This document shows positions 43,711 through 53,160 of a DNA stretch of 64,000 bases, in pieces. The position numbers were made by a program, and so were the translations under genes. Below the pieces are notes generated by a model. It ran no database searches. It worked only from the letters and a program-made list of their open reading frames with translations, and was not told where the DNA came from. Source of the DNA: Niallia circulans (GTDB lineage: Bacteria; Bacillota; Bacilli; Bacillales; Cytobacillaceae); the NCBI RefSeq assembly GCF_003726095.1, contig NZ_CP026031.1:186001-250000 (forward strand), written 5' to 3'. Positions within the stretch are counted from its first letter, which is position 1. Each line of letters opens with the position of its first letter.

Positions 43711-46662
43711 ATGAAATGGCTAAAAAGAAATATCATATCAGACTTTTTAAAAGCATTGTCGAGTGAGGAGAAACAAGAAAAGTCAGCGACGTTAAATATT
43801 CAACTGTTTTCAAAAGAGATTTCAGTGAAATTCCATGTAGATAATCTAGTTGATATTATAAATGGGGCAAGGAAAAATAATAAGGTACTGGAATTACCCT
43901 CACCACAAGCAGAAACTTCCACACCGGAGATTATAGATGCACAAGCATCAGTTGTTAATGAAAATGCCCAGGAAACAATGGGGGCTATTATACAAAATGC
44001 AGAAGTAATCGATCAAGAAAAAGCGAGACAAGAAGCGGAAGTGAAAGAAAAAGCAAGACAAGAGGCAGAAGCGAAAAAAGCAAGACAAGAAGCGGAAGCG
44101 AAAGAAAAAGCAAGACAAGAGGCAGAAGCGAAAAAAGCAAGACAAGAGGCAGAAGCGAAAGAAAAAGCAAGACAAGAGGCAGAAGCGAAAAAAGCAAGAC
44201 AAGAAGCAGCGGCAAAAGAAAAAGCAAAACAAGAAGCAGCGGCGAAAGAAAAAGCAAGACAAGAAGCAGCGGCAAAAGAAAAAGCAAGACAAGAAGCGGC
44301 GGCGAAAGAAAAAGCAAGACAAGAAGCAGAAGCGAAAAAAGCAAGACAAGAAGCAGCGGCAAAAGAAAAAGCAAGACAAGAAGCAGCGGCGAAAGAAAAA
44401 GCAAAACAAGAAGCAGCGGCGAAAGAAAAAGCGAGACAAGAAGCGGCGGCGAAAGAAAAAGCAAGACAAGAAGCAGCGGCGAAAGAAAAAGCAAAACAAG
44501 AAGCAGCGGCGAAAGAAAAAGCAAAACAAGAAGCAGCGGCGAAAGAAAAAGCAAGACAAGAAGCAGCGGCGAAAGAAAAAGCAAAGCAAGAAGCAGTGGC
44601 GAAAGAAAAAGCGAGACAAGAAGCAGCGGCAAAAGAAAAAGCAAGACAAGAAGCGGCAGCAAAAGAAAAAGCAAAGCAAGAAGCGTTAAAAGAAGCAAAA
44701 GATCAACAAATAGTATTAGTAAACACAAAAGAGCAAACTAAATTATCGCCAACAGAGCCAATCGCATCAACCAATCAAAATTTTTGTGTGATTGCCGGTA
44801 AAGAATATTGCATTAAAATTATGGCGGTTTATGAGTCTCTTGCTAAAAATAGTGATAACTTCAACTTATGGGTATGTTGTACGGATGCTATTACGCACAA
44901 ATTTTTAAATGAAAAGAATCTAAAAAATATGCATCTTATTAGAGTAGAAGAAATAGAGAATGATCAATTAAGAGCAGTTAAACAAGAACGAATGATTAAT
45001 GAATATTGTTGGACATTAAAATCTTTCCTAATTGAATATATCTTAAAAAATAACGATATTGAGCAAGTATTATACTGCGACGGAGATATTTATTTCTTCT
45101 CTAATCCAGCAAGTATTTTTAATGAGTGGGGTTCTGCTTCCATCTTTTTAACTCCACAAAGAGATCTAGATTGGGTAGAACAAAAATATGGGAAGTACCA
45201 AGCAGGTATTATTGGATTTAGAAAAGATGAAATTGGATTGTCAGCTGTTCAATGGTGGAAGGAGCGCTGCATTGAATGGTGTGGAGTAGTTGAGAGCAAT
45301 GGACGTTTTGGAGATCAAAAGTATTTAGATCAACTGCCAATAATGTATGATAACGTGCGAATATCTTCTAATTTAGGAGTAAATGCTGCACCTTGGAATA
45401 TTATCTACAATAATGATTTCAACGTTTCTTTACAAGGAGATAAAGTTTTTATCAATAACGATCCACTTGTTGCTTATCATTTTTCCTGTATAACCATATA
45501 TGATAGTGATAAATATGATTTATGGAGTATGCATCAATTAAATATTCAAAAGGAAATTATGAATTATATTTATGTTCCATACCTTGATTTATTAGAAAAT
45601 TTAATCAAAAACTATCAAAATAGTTATCCTGGTATTATTAAGGCAACATTATCGACAAAAGACTTTATTCAAGCGAAGACAAAATATCAATCAACAAAAT
45701 TGAAAAAAAGAATGATTCAATACAATAACTATTTATTATTAACCTCCATATTTAGTAAAGAATATTTAGTTAAAGGACTTGCAATGTATCACTCGCTTAG
45801 CAGACAAATAGATAATTTTCACATATGGATTTGTACAATGGATTCAGAAACCTATGATGTCTTATCCAATCTTAACTTGAAAAATGCTACGCTAATACCA
45901 GTAGAGACATTTGAAACCCCACAATTAAAAGAGATAAAACAACAACGAACGCTGCAAGAATATTGTTGGACAATAAAAGCGACGTTACTAGAACATTTAC
46001 TATCCACACATGCAGATATTGACCATCTCTTCTATTGTGATAGTGATTTATATTTCTTCTCTAACCCACTTTCTGTAATTGATGATTTTAGTAGATACTC
46101 TGTTTATTTATGTCGCCAACGCGGAACAGATACACTGGAACATTTTCATGGACAATATCAAGCGGGATTTATCGGCTTCAAAAACGAACGAAATAGCCGG
46201 AAAATTCTAAATTGGTGGAAGAAGAAGTGTTTAGAAGAATGTTCAGAGGTTTATAACGATGAACGTAAATCATGGGGAGACCAATTGTATTTAGACCGCA
46301 TCCCAGAATTATTTGAAAATATAAAAGTGAATCAAAACCCAGGAATCAACGCTGCTCCATGGAATCTTATTTTGAACAATACAGACCAAGAAGTAACCAT
46401 GAGGGAGAATAATGTATATATTGACAGTAATCCATTGATATTCTTCCATTTTGGAAGCCTCCTGATCTTAAATGAGAATGAATTTGATCTATGGAAGCTA
46501 GAAAAAGTAGACATTTCATCCGCCACTTTAACGTATATTTATAATCCGTATTTAACGAAAGTAAGGGAGCTATTGAGCAGCTTATCTAATAACGCCCAAT
46601 TCTTTGCTAATCTTCCTAGCGGATATATAGCCAAAAATCCTTATTCCATTGCCTCATTATAA
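43711..46662 (+). CDS. Two-domain glycosyltransferase with long charged-helix region
   Basis: A 983-residue protein of unusual build. Residues 1-100 form a small N-terminal domain. Residues about 102-330 are a repetitive Lys/Arg-Gln-Glu-Ala segment of period ten (AAAKEKARQE), about 23 units, predicted to be one long, highly charged helix of TolA or single-alpha-helix type. Then come two homologous GT-A-like domains of about 310 residues, each with an EYCWT motif and a DxD site: CDGDIYFFSNP (D457, D459) and CDSDLYFFSNP (D777, D779). No signal peptide is visible. The helix may act as a spacer or scaffold. It sits 24 bp after rfbF and overlaps the same cluster. Confidence 0.8.
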   Translation: MKWLKRNIISDFLKALSSEEKQEKSATLNIQLFSKEISVKFHVDNLVDIINGARKNNKVLELPSPQAETSTPEIIDAQASVVNENAQETMGAIIQNAEVIDQEKARQEAEVKEKARQEAEAKKARQEAEAKEKARQEAEAKKARQEAEAKEKARQEAEAKKARQEAAAKEKAKQEAAAKEKARQEAAAKEKARQEAAAKEKARQEAEAKKARQEAAAKEKARQEAAAKEKAKQEAAAKEKARQEAAAKEKARQEAAAKEKAKQEAAAKEKAKQEAAAKEKARQEAAAKEKAKQEAVAKEKARQEAAAKEKARQEAAAKEKAKQEALKEAKDQQIVLVNTKEQTKLSPTEPIASTNQNFCVIAGKEYCIKIMAVYESLAKNSDNFNLWVCCTDAITHKFLNEKNLKNMHLIRVEEIENDQLRAVKQERMINEYCWTLKSFLIEYILKNNDIEQVLYCDGDIYFFSNPASIFNEWGSASIFLTPQRDLDWVEQKYGKYQAGIIGFRKDEIGLSAVQWWKERCIEWCGVVESNGRFGDQKYLDQLPIMYDNVRISSNLGVNAAPWNIIYNNDFNVSLQGDKVFINNDPLVAYHFSCITIYDSDKYDLWSMHQLNIQKEIMNYIYVPYLDLLENLIKNYQNSYPGIIKATLSTKDFIQAKTKYQSTKLKKRMIQYNNYLLLTSIFSKEYLVKGLAMYHSLSRQIDNFHIWICTMDSETYDVLSNLNLKNATLIPVETFETPQLKEIKQQRTLQEYCWTIKATLLEHLLSTHADIDHLFYCDSDLYFFSNPLSVIDDFSRYSVYLCRQRGTDTLEHFHGQYQAGFIGFKNERNSRKILNWWKKKCLEECSEVYNDERKSWGDQLYLDRIPELFENIKVNQNPGINAAPWNLILNNTDQEVTMRENNVYIDSNPLIFFHFGSLLILNENEFDLWKLEKVDISSATLTYIYNPYLTKVRELLSSLSNNAQFFANLPSGYIAKNPYSIASL
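44014..44700 (+). repeat. 30-bp tandem coding repeat inside the glycosyltransferase gene
   Basis: The DNA of the charged-helix region is a tandem repeat of about 30 bp (unit GCAAGACAAGAAGCAGCGG with AAAGAAAAA), with a few 24-27 bp units in the first 200 bp. The codon choice is very uniform, as expected from recent duplication. Long open frames on the opposite strand arise only because the repeat has no stop codons there. Confidence 0.85.
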
Positions 46663-46674
46663 GAGGTGGGTGAC

Positions 46675-47619
46675 ATGAAGTTAAAAAATAAAAAAGTTTT
46701 AGTTACAGGTGCTTATGGTTTTATTGGCTCCCATCTTATTAAACGGTTAGTGAAAGAAAATGCGTCTGTCGCTGTTATTATTCGAGAACATTCCAATCCT
46801 TGGAGAGTACAGGAATATTTGCCTCATTTAAAAAAATATGAGGCAAATATTCAAAATCGCTCAGACATATGTCGGATTATTCATGAATTTCAACCAGATT
46901 ATATTTTTCATTTAGCAGCTTATGGAACAAACCCAAGTAACAGAAATGACTTACTTGCATATGAAACTAATATTGTTGGAACAATGAATATTTTATTTGC
47001 AGCCAAAGGTACCAAGTGTAAAAAAATTATTTGCCTTGGCAGTAGTTCTGAATATGGAGATAAAAAGGAAAAGATTCATGAAGATATGTTATTAGAACCA
47101 GTTGATATCTATGGAAGTACAAAAGCAGCATCTACTATTATTTCCCATCAGTTAGCACAAGAATATAAGCTTCCCATTATCACTTTACGGGCATTTAATA
47201 TTTTTGGGGAAGCAGAAGATAATCATAAATTATTCTCTCATATTATTGAAAAAGTATTACGTGGTGACGAGGTGAAATTAACGTCGTGTGATCAATACCG
47301 TGATTATAGTTATGTCGGCAATATCGTCGATGGCTTAATCCTTGCAGCCACATATGAAGGAAGTAATAATATGATTTTAAATATGGCTTCTGGAAATGCC
47401 TATCCTTTACGATATTTTGTTGATTTGATTTATCAGCATTTAGGCACAAAGCAAGTACCATTATATGGTGCCATTCCCAAAAGGGAGAATGAAAGAAATG
47501 CGCCTATCCCTGATATTACAAAGATTCAAAAAGTGCTTGGATGGACTCCTGCTGTTTCCATAGAAGAGGGGATAAAGAAAACCATTGCCTGGTATAAAAG
47601 TTATTATCATTTTCATTAA
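46675..47619 (+). CDS. NAD-dependent epimerase/reductase (nucleotide-sugar)
   Basis: A 314-residue extended short-chain dehydrogenase. The Rossmann loop is VTGAYGFIGSH near 9-19, followed by FHLAAYGTNPSN near 81-92, the catalytic serine in LGSSSEYGD near 122-130 and YGSTKAAST with catalytic tyrosine and lysine near 145-153. It lies directly before the CDP-glucose dehydratase gene and probably acts on the 4-keto-6-deoxy product of that enzyme, as paratose/abequose synthases do; dehydratase or epimerase activity is equally possible. I chose the ATG at 46675 after GAGGTGGGTGAC over an in-frame GTG at 46666. Confidence 0.87.
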   Translation: MKLKNKKVLVTGAYGFIGSHLIKRLVKENASVAVIIREHSNPWRVQEYLPHLKKYEANIQNRSDICRIIHEFQPDYIFHLAAYGTNPSNRNDLLAYETNIVGTMNILFAAKGTKCKKIICLGSSSEYGDKKEKIHEDMLLEPVDIYGSTKAASTIISHQLAQEYKLPIITLRAFNIFGEAEDNHKLFSHIIEKVLRGDEVKLTSCDQYRDYSYVGNIVDGLILAATYEGSNNMILNMASGNAYPLRYFVDLIYQHLGTKQVPLYGAIPKRENERNAPIPDITKIQKVLGWTPAVSIEEGIKKTIAWYKSYYHFH

Positions 47620-47639
47620 TGGGAGTGGAGGTGTTACTT

Positions 47640-48710
47640 ATGACAACTGATTGGCGAAAAATTTATAAAAATAAAACGGTACTGATAACTGGTCATACAG
47701 GTTTTAAAGGTTCTTGGCTGGCTATTTGGTTAATGAAGCTAGGCGCGAATGTAATTGGTTATTCTTTAGATCCAATTGGAGAAGAGAGTTTATTTAAATT
47801 AACAGAACTGAATAATAAAGTGAAGGATATTAGAGCAGATATTCGTGATGCTGCTAAACTACAAGCAGTTTTTGAAGAATATCAACCTGAAATTGTCTTT
47901 CATTTGGCAGCACAGCCATTAGTGAAACAATCTTATCGAGACCCTATCTATACGTATGAAGTGAATGTAATGGGGACAATGCATGTATTGGAAGCAATCA
48001 GAAAGTCACCTTCTGTAAAAGCAGGTGTAATGGTAACCAGTGATAAGTGTTATGATAATAAGGAATGGGTATGGGGCTATCGTGAAACAGATCCGATGGG
48101 AGGATATGATCCATATAGTTCCAGTAAAGGATGCTGTGAACTATTGATTTCTTCTTATCAGCATTCCTTCTTTCCAATTGAGTCTTATTCTAAGCATGGT
48201 AAGTTAATTGCTTCTGTACGAGCGGGTAATGTAATTGGGGGAGGGGATTGGTCGGAAAATCGCATTATCCCTGATAGCGTTCGCTCCTTAATGTCTGATC
48301 AAGCGATAAAATTACGTTCTCCTCATTCTGTTCGTCCGTGGCAGCATGTATTAGAGCCGCTTTCAGGTTATTTGAAAATAGGTGCTTATCTATACGAGGG
48401 GAAAACACAATATGCCGAAAGCTGGAACTTTGGGCCAGAATCTGATAGTGTGACAACCGTACAACAATTAGTCGAAAAAATTGTTGAACACTGGAATGGT
48501 GGCACATGGGAAGTAGAACCATCATGTTCTGCAGAACATGAAGCAAAGCTTCTTAGTTTAGATATAAATAAAGCAAAGTATTATTTAGATTGGCATCCCA
48601 AATGGAATATTGATCAGACCGTTTATTATACAATGGAATGGTATAGGTTGTATCAAAAAGTGGACGTTTACGAGCTATGCTTAAAACAGATAAATGAGTA
48701 TGAAAAATAA
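47640..48710 (+). CDS. rfbG: CDP-glucose 4,6-dehydratase
   Basis: It converts CDP-glucose to CDP-4-keto-6-deoxyglucose. The 356 residues contain VLITGHTGFKGSWLAIWL (a dehydratase-specific Rossmann loop), IVFHLAAQPLVKQSYRDP near 87-104, VTSDKCYDNKEWVWGYRE near 131-148 and YSSSKGCCELLISSY near 158-172 with the catalytic tyrosine and lysine. These are typical of RfbG. The ATG at 47640 follows GGAGGTGTTACTT; an ATG at 47619 overlaps the previous stop but lacks a ribosome site. With rfbF and the epimerase it makes a CDP-deoxysugar for the surface glycan. Confidence 0.94.
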   Translation: MTTDWRKIYKNKTVLITGHTGFKGSWLAIWLMKLGANVIGYSLDPIGEESLFKLTELNNKVKDIRADIRDAAKLQAVFEEYQPEIVFHLAAQPLVKQSYRDPIYTYEVNVMGTMHVLEAIRKSPSVKAGVMVTSDKCYDNKEWVWGYRETDPMGGYDPYSSSKGCCELLISSYQHSFFPIESYSKHGKLIASVRAGNVIGGGDWSENRIIPDSVRSLMSDQAIKLRSPHSVRPWQHVLEPLSGYLKIGAYLYEGKTQYAESWNFGPESDSVTTVQQLVEKIVEHWNGGTWEVEPSCSAEHEAKLLSLDINKAKYYLDWHPKWNIDQTVYYTMEWYRLYQKVDVYELCLKQINEYEK

Positions 48711-48722
48711 AATCATCCGATT

Positions 48723-48801
48723 AATAGAAGCTTTCCTTCCCTTTAATAGAGAATGGCTCCAAAAAGGGAAAGGTTTAAAGAGCTTCTATTTTTATTTTTT
48801 T
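48723..48801 (+). terminator. Terminator of the rfb genes
   Basis: AATAGAAGCT pairs with AGCTTCTATT, with an inner CCTT-CCCTTT/AAAGGG-AAGG pairing, and TTTTTATTTTTTT follows. This long hairpin ends the plus-strand cluster. Confidence 0.78.
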
Positions 48802-48837
48802 AGGTTAATATAGCTTATACCGGCTTTTTATATGTAT

Positions 48838-48873
48838 AAAAGGGATGTTCCGTAGAATAGGAACATCCCTTTT
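48838..48873. terminator. Bidirectional terminator between the rfb cluster and the pyruvyl transferase gene
   Basis: AAAAGGGATGTTCC pairs with GGAACATCCCTTTT around an eight-base loop. It lies just before the stop of the minus-strand gene (48877). Confidence 0.8.
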
Positions 48874-48876
48874 AAA

Positions 48877-49968
48877 TTACTTTTTTAATGACAAGATAAA
48901 GTTTTTATGTCTTGCGACAATTCTCTCTTTTGCTTGCCTAAGCTTTTTTCGGTTCTTATTGCTTGTTAAATAATATTCTTTGTTTTCAATCGTTTCTGCT
49001 AGTTTCTCCGTATTGGATAGTAACGTATAAGGTAATTGATGGACAGAGGCGGCGAAATCTACACCTTTTGAGCGATAAGCTAATTGGAAGAATGGGGTAC
49101 CGCTTGATGCAGAAAGTACATTTGCATGCAGCTTTAAGTTAAGCGAAAAGTGGCATAGCGATAAGAAAGAATAAATTTGTGAAGCTGTGCAAACTTCTGG
49201 AATGAATGTGACTTTTCCTTTCTTCTTTATGCTCTCATATAGTTCCTTGCAGTGAGGAACATCTAAATCCCACATTGGAAAAATTACAATTTGGTATCCT
49301 TTTTTTAAAAGATTGGTACATGCTTTAATGATTTGCTTTTTAAGTTTATATTCATCATAGCCAAAAAGGATGTTTTGGGTGGTACCCCAATTGACCGCAA
49401 TTATTTTTTTATCGTGATCTTGCAAGTATTTGCTTCTTATATAGTCGTCCTTTTGGGGAGTAAACAGCATCCCAGAATCACCGATTATCTGGTAATTACT
49501 CGTTGGCGAAGGATTTAAAGTCTTAATATACTTTTGTGTAAGTGGGCCTCTAAGACCTGCGAATGTGGAGTATTCAATCACTTTTTTTATTTTTTCTCTA
49601 TTAATCTCTTTATTATTGAAGGTGGTGGAGGATAATTGGAATTTTCCCCTTTTAAAGGATTCAATTGTTTCTTCCGTCATATAATCAATACCTGTTCCAT
49701 AGCAATATAGTGGAAGTTTCATTTCGATTGCCTCTAATGCCAAATCGATAAAGAAATTGCCCTGAAATAAAGAGCCACCTCCTAAGATAACGATATCAAA
49801 TGGTTTTTCTCCATATAATTCTTTTAGGGTTTTAGAAGAATTAATTGGGTAGGAGAATAAAGTATAGTCCTCGTGAAGCCATCTTTCGCAAGCTTGAGCA
49901 AATGCTTCATAACAAACTTCATCTCCGATATTATTAACACCCAAATAACCAAGATATAAGATTCTCAT
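48877..49968 (-). CDS. Polysaccharide pyruvyl transferase family protein
   Basis: A 363-residue member of the PS_pyruv_trans family, which adds pyruvate ketals to wall or surface sugars. The N-terminal stretch LGYLGVNNIGDEVCYEAF and the glycine-rich VILGGGSLFQGNFFID near 60-75, plus IIAVNWGTTQN and a C-terminal LNLKLHANVLSASSGTPFF, fit the family, as in CsaB. ATG at 49968 follows GAAGGGGGC and overlaps the stop of the upstream minus-strand glycosyltransferase by four bases, so they are coupled. Acceptor unknown, likely the cluster glycan. Confidence 0.88.
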   Translation of the reverse strand: MRILYLGYLGVNNIGDEVCYEAFAQACERWLHEDYTLFSYPINSSKTLKELYGEKPFDIVILGGGSLFQGNFFIDLALEAIEMKLPLYCYGTGIDYMTEETIESFKRGKFQLSSTTFNNKEINREKIKKVIEYSTFAGLRGPLTQKYIKTLNPSPTSNYQIIGDSGMLFTPQKDDYIRSKYLQDHDKKIIAVNWGTTQNILFGYDEYKLKKQIIKACTNLLKKGYQIVIFPMWDLDVPHCKELYESIKKKGKVTFIPEVCTASQIYSFLSLCHFSLNLKLHANVLSASSGTPFFQLAYRSKGVDFAASVHQLPYTLLSNTEKLAETIENKEYYLTSNKNRKKLRQAKERIVARHKNFILSLKK

Positions 49969-50930
49969 TGCTCGTTGCCCCCTTCTTTAGCAAGAATTTC
50001 TTCAATATGAGCAAGGAGCTGCTGCGCACGAACTTGTACAGAATGTTTTTTTCTTACCATTTTATAGCCATTTAAAGCAATTTTTTTCCCTAATGTTTCA
50101 TAATTTCTTAAATGATATTTAGCCTTACGCATAAAATTTTCTTCATTGATTTCAATGAAATGAACTCCAGGGATAAATCCTAAATCTTTAATTTCTTTTG
50201 TGCAGGAAGCTAGTAATAAAGTATTACAAGCTAAAGTCTCGTAGTATTTCATTACAGGATAATGATAAATGGAATCACAAGTAAAAAACATTTTTGCTTT
50301 GTTCAGTTCTTGTGCGAAGCTGCTCGCTACTTTAAATGATCTCTCATCATACTGTTGGTGGAAATAGCCAGGATGCGCATGATAGGTGAAATTTGATAAA
50401 TTCTTCATTTGATCAAGAATTTTTTGACGTAATGGATAAACAGTAGGATGTACAGCCCCCATCATTAAATAATCAATGGTTTTCGGTTGCTTGAAGTCTT
50501 TAAATACATCAATATTTACATAATGAGGAAACCATATCATTTTATCTTTAAATTCTGGATACCATTCTAAAAAAGTATCTCTATAATGGGTGAAGATATA
50601 TTTAACATTATTTTCTTTAATGAATGCTCTTCTTTGATCCATTTGGTAGTTTAAATCATGCATGATAATCCCAAATGGAATATTGCAGTCCTTTAGACCA
50701 GTTACTTTTGGTGATCGGGTAGGACGTAAATCATTAACTAGGATAAAGTCAGGCTGAAAGTTCATTTTTTGTATCGTCTCACTTATATTACCGTCTTCCT
50801 CCCAGGTTCTAATATCAACGTATTTTTTTAATTCTTTTGTTAAATAATACGTATTTCTTTCTATCCCATTTTCCCAATTTTTTGTAATAAAAAGTATCTT
50901 TCTTTTCTTCTTTAATGTCATCAGCATCAT
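49965..50930 (-). CDS. Glycosyltransferase, CgeB-like (GT-B fold)
   Basis: A 321-residue protein whose N-terminal half (KILFITKNWENGIERNTYYL; FILVNDLRPTRSP; GIIMHDLNYQMDQRRAF) and C-terminal half (KYYETLACNTLLLASCTKE; PGVHFIEI) look like the CgeB/DUF3880 group of GT-B transferases that modify the spore surface. There are three possible ATGs (50930, 50927, 50921) close to AAAGGA; the last gives the most usual spacing, and I keep the longest frame. It begins divergently from the gene at 51078 and is coupled to the pyruvyl transferase downstream. Spore-coat glycosylation is an inference. Confidence 0.85.
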   Translation of the reverse strand: MMLMTLKKKRKILFITKNWENGIERNTYYLTKELKKYVDIRTWEEDGNISETIQKMNFQPDFILVNDLRPTRSPKVTGLKDCNIPFGIIMHDLNYQMDQRRAFIKENNVKYIFTHYRDTFLEWYPEFKDKMIWFPHYVNIDVFKDFKQPKTIDYLMMGAVHPTVYPLRQKILDQMKNLSNFTYHAHPGYFHQQYDERSFKVASSFAQELNKAKMFFTCDSIYHYPVMKYYETLACNTLLLASCTKEIKDLGFIPGVHFIEINEENFMRKAKYHLRNYETLGKKIALNGYKMVRKKHSVQVRAQQLLAHIEEILAKEGGNEQ

Positions 50931-51077
50931 GTCCTTTCCCTAATGTTTACTATATATTCTATTCTTGTCCCCCATAAATCGGACCATAGCAAATGGTCCA
51001 AATGTTAGCTGCTGGTCACCTTTTTATGGATTGTCCATATACTATTAAGAGATATGAGAGGTAGGAGGAGTACTTAG

Positions 51078-52187
51078 ATGAGTAAGATTATTCTTTCAGG
51101 TTATTATGGAGAACAGAATGGCGGAGATGATGCATTGTTACTAGTATCCTCTTGGGGAAGCCGGAAATTTCTATCTGGAGATAAAATTTATGGGACATGT
51201 ATACAAAAGCCTGTTCTGCCATTAAATGCGGAAATTGAAGCATTATTTGTTCAAGAAGAACAAGAACGTAATGAAAACTTACTTCGTTTGTACAGGCATT
51301 GTTATGAGAGTGATTTAATTTTATTTGGTGGTGGCTCTGTTTTTCATTCGACAGATAAAATGACAAGAGATAGCGATTTAATCGATTTAAATAGAGGAAA
51401 AGGAGCAGCGGCAATTGGGGTATCCTTTGGACCATTTAGAGATTCGGCTGCTGAAGGTGCATGTAAAAAGCTTATCGAAAAGTTTAATTATATCGGCTGT
51501 AGAGATGAGGAAAGCTATGAACTAATTCGTTCTTTCTCCTCCGATGTAAAGGTAGAATTAACATTTGATTTAGCCGTACTTTTACCACTTGTAGCTGGTG
51601 AAAATTTTAATGGAATTCACACAAGAAAAGGTTTGGGAATTTCCTTATGTCACTACGAGAGATATATTGGTGGAGATACAAGTATTGAAAAGACGAGACT
51701 GAAAAAAATAGTCAATGTTCTAAATGGACTTCACCAGGAGGAAATAGAAGAGTTAGTCTTTATTGATTTTAATGGTCATCCTATTTTTGGAGATCAAGAC
51801 ATACATCGTGAAGTCATCGACCAATTACACACAAAGATTCCTATTAAGCATCTGTCATATGATAAAGATCCAATGAACACTCTCCGAACTATTGCCTCAT
51901 TAAAGGGATTGATTGGGATGAGACTGCATAGCTCTGTGTTTGGCTATATTACAAATACACCGACAATCATTCTTTCTTACCATCCTAAATGTGATGGATG
52001 GGCCAAGCAAATTCAAGCAGATAAAGAGTATATTATTCCGTCCCATTCCTTTGAAGAGGAGAGCATATGGCATGCTCTTAAACAAATTATAGCTGGACAA
52101 TATAGGTATCCAAAACTATCGATAAAGGATGCACAATCACTAGCGATGAAAAATTGGGAGGGTGCAAGATGGTCGCTGTCTCAGTAG
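51078..52187 (+). CDS. Polysaccharide pyruvyl transferase family protein (second)
   Basis: A 369-residue homologue of the gene at 48877, in the opposite direction. It shows ILSGYYGEQNGGDDALLL at the N-terminus, LILFGGGSVFHSTDKMTRD near 85-103, IGVSFGPFRDSAAEGACKK and IGMRLHSSVFGYITNTPTI near 280-298, motifs of CsaB-like ketal transferases. Two copies with low similarity suggest two different acceptor sugars or steps. The ATG follows GGTAGGAGGAG. The next gene overlaps its 3' end by 19 bp, so it is coupled to a family 2 glycosyltransferase. Confidence 0.9.
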   Translation: MSKIILSGYYGEQNGGDDALLLVSSWGSRKFLSGDKIYGTCIQKPVLPLNAEIEALFVQEEQERNENLLRLYRHCYESDLILFGGGSVFHSTDKMTRDSDLIDLNRGKGAAAIGVSFGPFRDSAAEGACKKLIEKFNYIGCRDEESYELIRSFSSDVKVELTFDLAVLLPLVAGENFNGIHTRKGLGISLCHYERYIGGDTSIEKTRLKKIVNVLNGLHQEEIEELVFIDFNGHPIFGDQDIHREVIDQLHTKIPIKHLSYDKDPMNTLRTIASLKGLIGMRLHSSVFGYITNTPTIILSYHPKCDGWAKQIQADKEYIIPSHSFEEESIWHALKQIIAGQYRYPKLSIKDAQSLAMKNWEGARWSLSQ

Positions 52188-53104
52188 TTATTCCACTATA
52201 TAATAAAGTACAATATATTGAACGAACGATTATGTCCATTCTTTCGCAAACATTTCAAGATTTTGAGATTATTATTGTAGATGATGGTTCAACAGATGGC
52301 AGTGTTGAAAAAGCGGAAACATGGATAGACGAGCGGATTAAGGTCCTAAAGATGGAACACAAAGGTGCCTCAGCAGCTAGAAACAAGGGAATACTTGCAG
52401 CTACAGCTGAATTAATTACATTTATTGATGCAGATGATGAGTGGAAACCAGGTTTTCTTGAGAAAATTATCTATTTAAAAGATAAATATCCTGAATGTGG
52501 CGCTTATGCAACAAGCTATGAAATCGTTCTGCCGACGAAAAAGAAAATAATCCCATCCATATATCAAACACCTGAAAAGTGGGAAGGGGTATTTACAAAC
52601 TATGTTGAAAAAACATTAAAGGATTTACCAATCATTTCTTCTGCAATCGCAGTTCGAAAGCAAGTTTTTGATAAAATAGGTTTATTTAAAGAGGGAGAGC
52701 CTCTTGGTGAAGATCAAGATATGTGGTTGCGAATTGGAATGAACTATTCGATTGCTTATATAAATGAAAGCAATGCCATTTATTACCGCGGGTTAGAAAA
52801 CAGTGTATGCATGGATTTGACCATATTAAATCGCTATCCGATCATTTATTCATTAGAGAATTTGCTTCATAAAGAGGAAATTCCATATATAGATTTGTAT
52901 TTGTCAAAATTAAAATTAGACTATAGTAAAAGATTACTAGAGGCAAATAAATTAGATTCTGCTTGGCAAGAATTACAGAATACAAAAGCAAGTGTTTATA
53001 AATGGCAAAAAATAAAACTTTGGTTATTCTACTATTGGAAAAAAATCAGCAATAAATATAGTTTTACACAAAAAAACATAATAAAAAATGCCCGTAAGCT
53101 GTAA
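52169..53104 (+). CDS. Glycosyltransferase family 2
   Basis: A 311-residue GT-A glycosyltransferase. Motifs are VSVVIPLYNKVQYIERTI near 4-21, IIIVDDGSTDGSVEKAE near 35-51, ARNKGI and the DxD-type ITFIDADDEWKPGF near 85-98; the C-terminal region has the acceptor motif GEDQDMWLRIG. The in-frame TTG at 52154 is weaker than the ATG at 52169, which follows GGGAGGG. It overlaps the upstream gene by 19 bp and is the last gene of this direction of the cluster. It probably adds a sugar to the surface glycan. Confidence 0.9.
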   Translation: MVAVSVVIPLYNKVQYIERTIMSILSQTFQDFEIIIVDDGSTDGSVEKAETWIDERIKVLKMEHKGASAARNKGILAATAELITFIDADDEWKPGFLEKIIYLKDKYPECGAYATSYEIVLPTKKKIIPSIYQTPEKWEGVFTNYVEKTLKDLPIISSAIAVRKQVFDKIGLFKEGEPLGEDQDMWLRIGMNYSIAYINESNAIYYRGLENSVCMDLTILNRYPIIYSLENLLHKEEIPYIDLYLSKLKLDYSKRLLEANKLDSAWQELQNTKASVYKWQKIKLWLFYYWKKISNKYSFTQKNIIKNARKL

Positions 53105-53160
53105 TCCTAGGAAAAAGTGCCCCATGCTAATACAAGCGGAGGCGAGAAGTTATTTATGGT

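Noticed and set aside
43948..44728. Two long open frames (243 and 246 codons) on the strand opposite the charged-helix region
   Set aside because: They are Cys/Phe/Arg- or Leu-rich low-complexity readings of the 30-bp repeat, have no ribosome site, and exist only because the repeat lacks stop codons on that strand.
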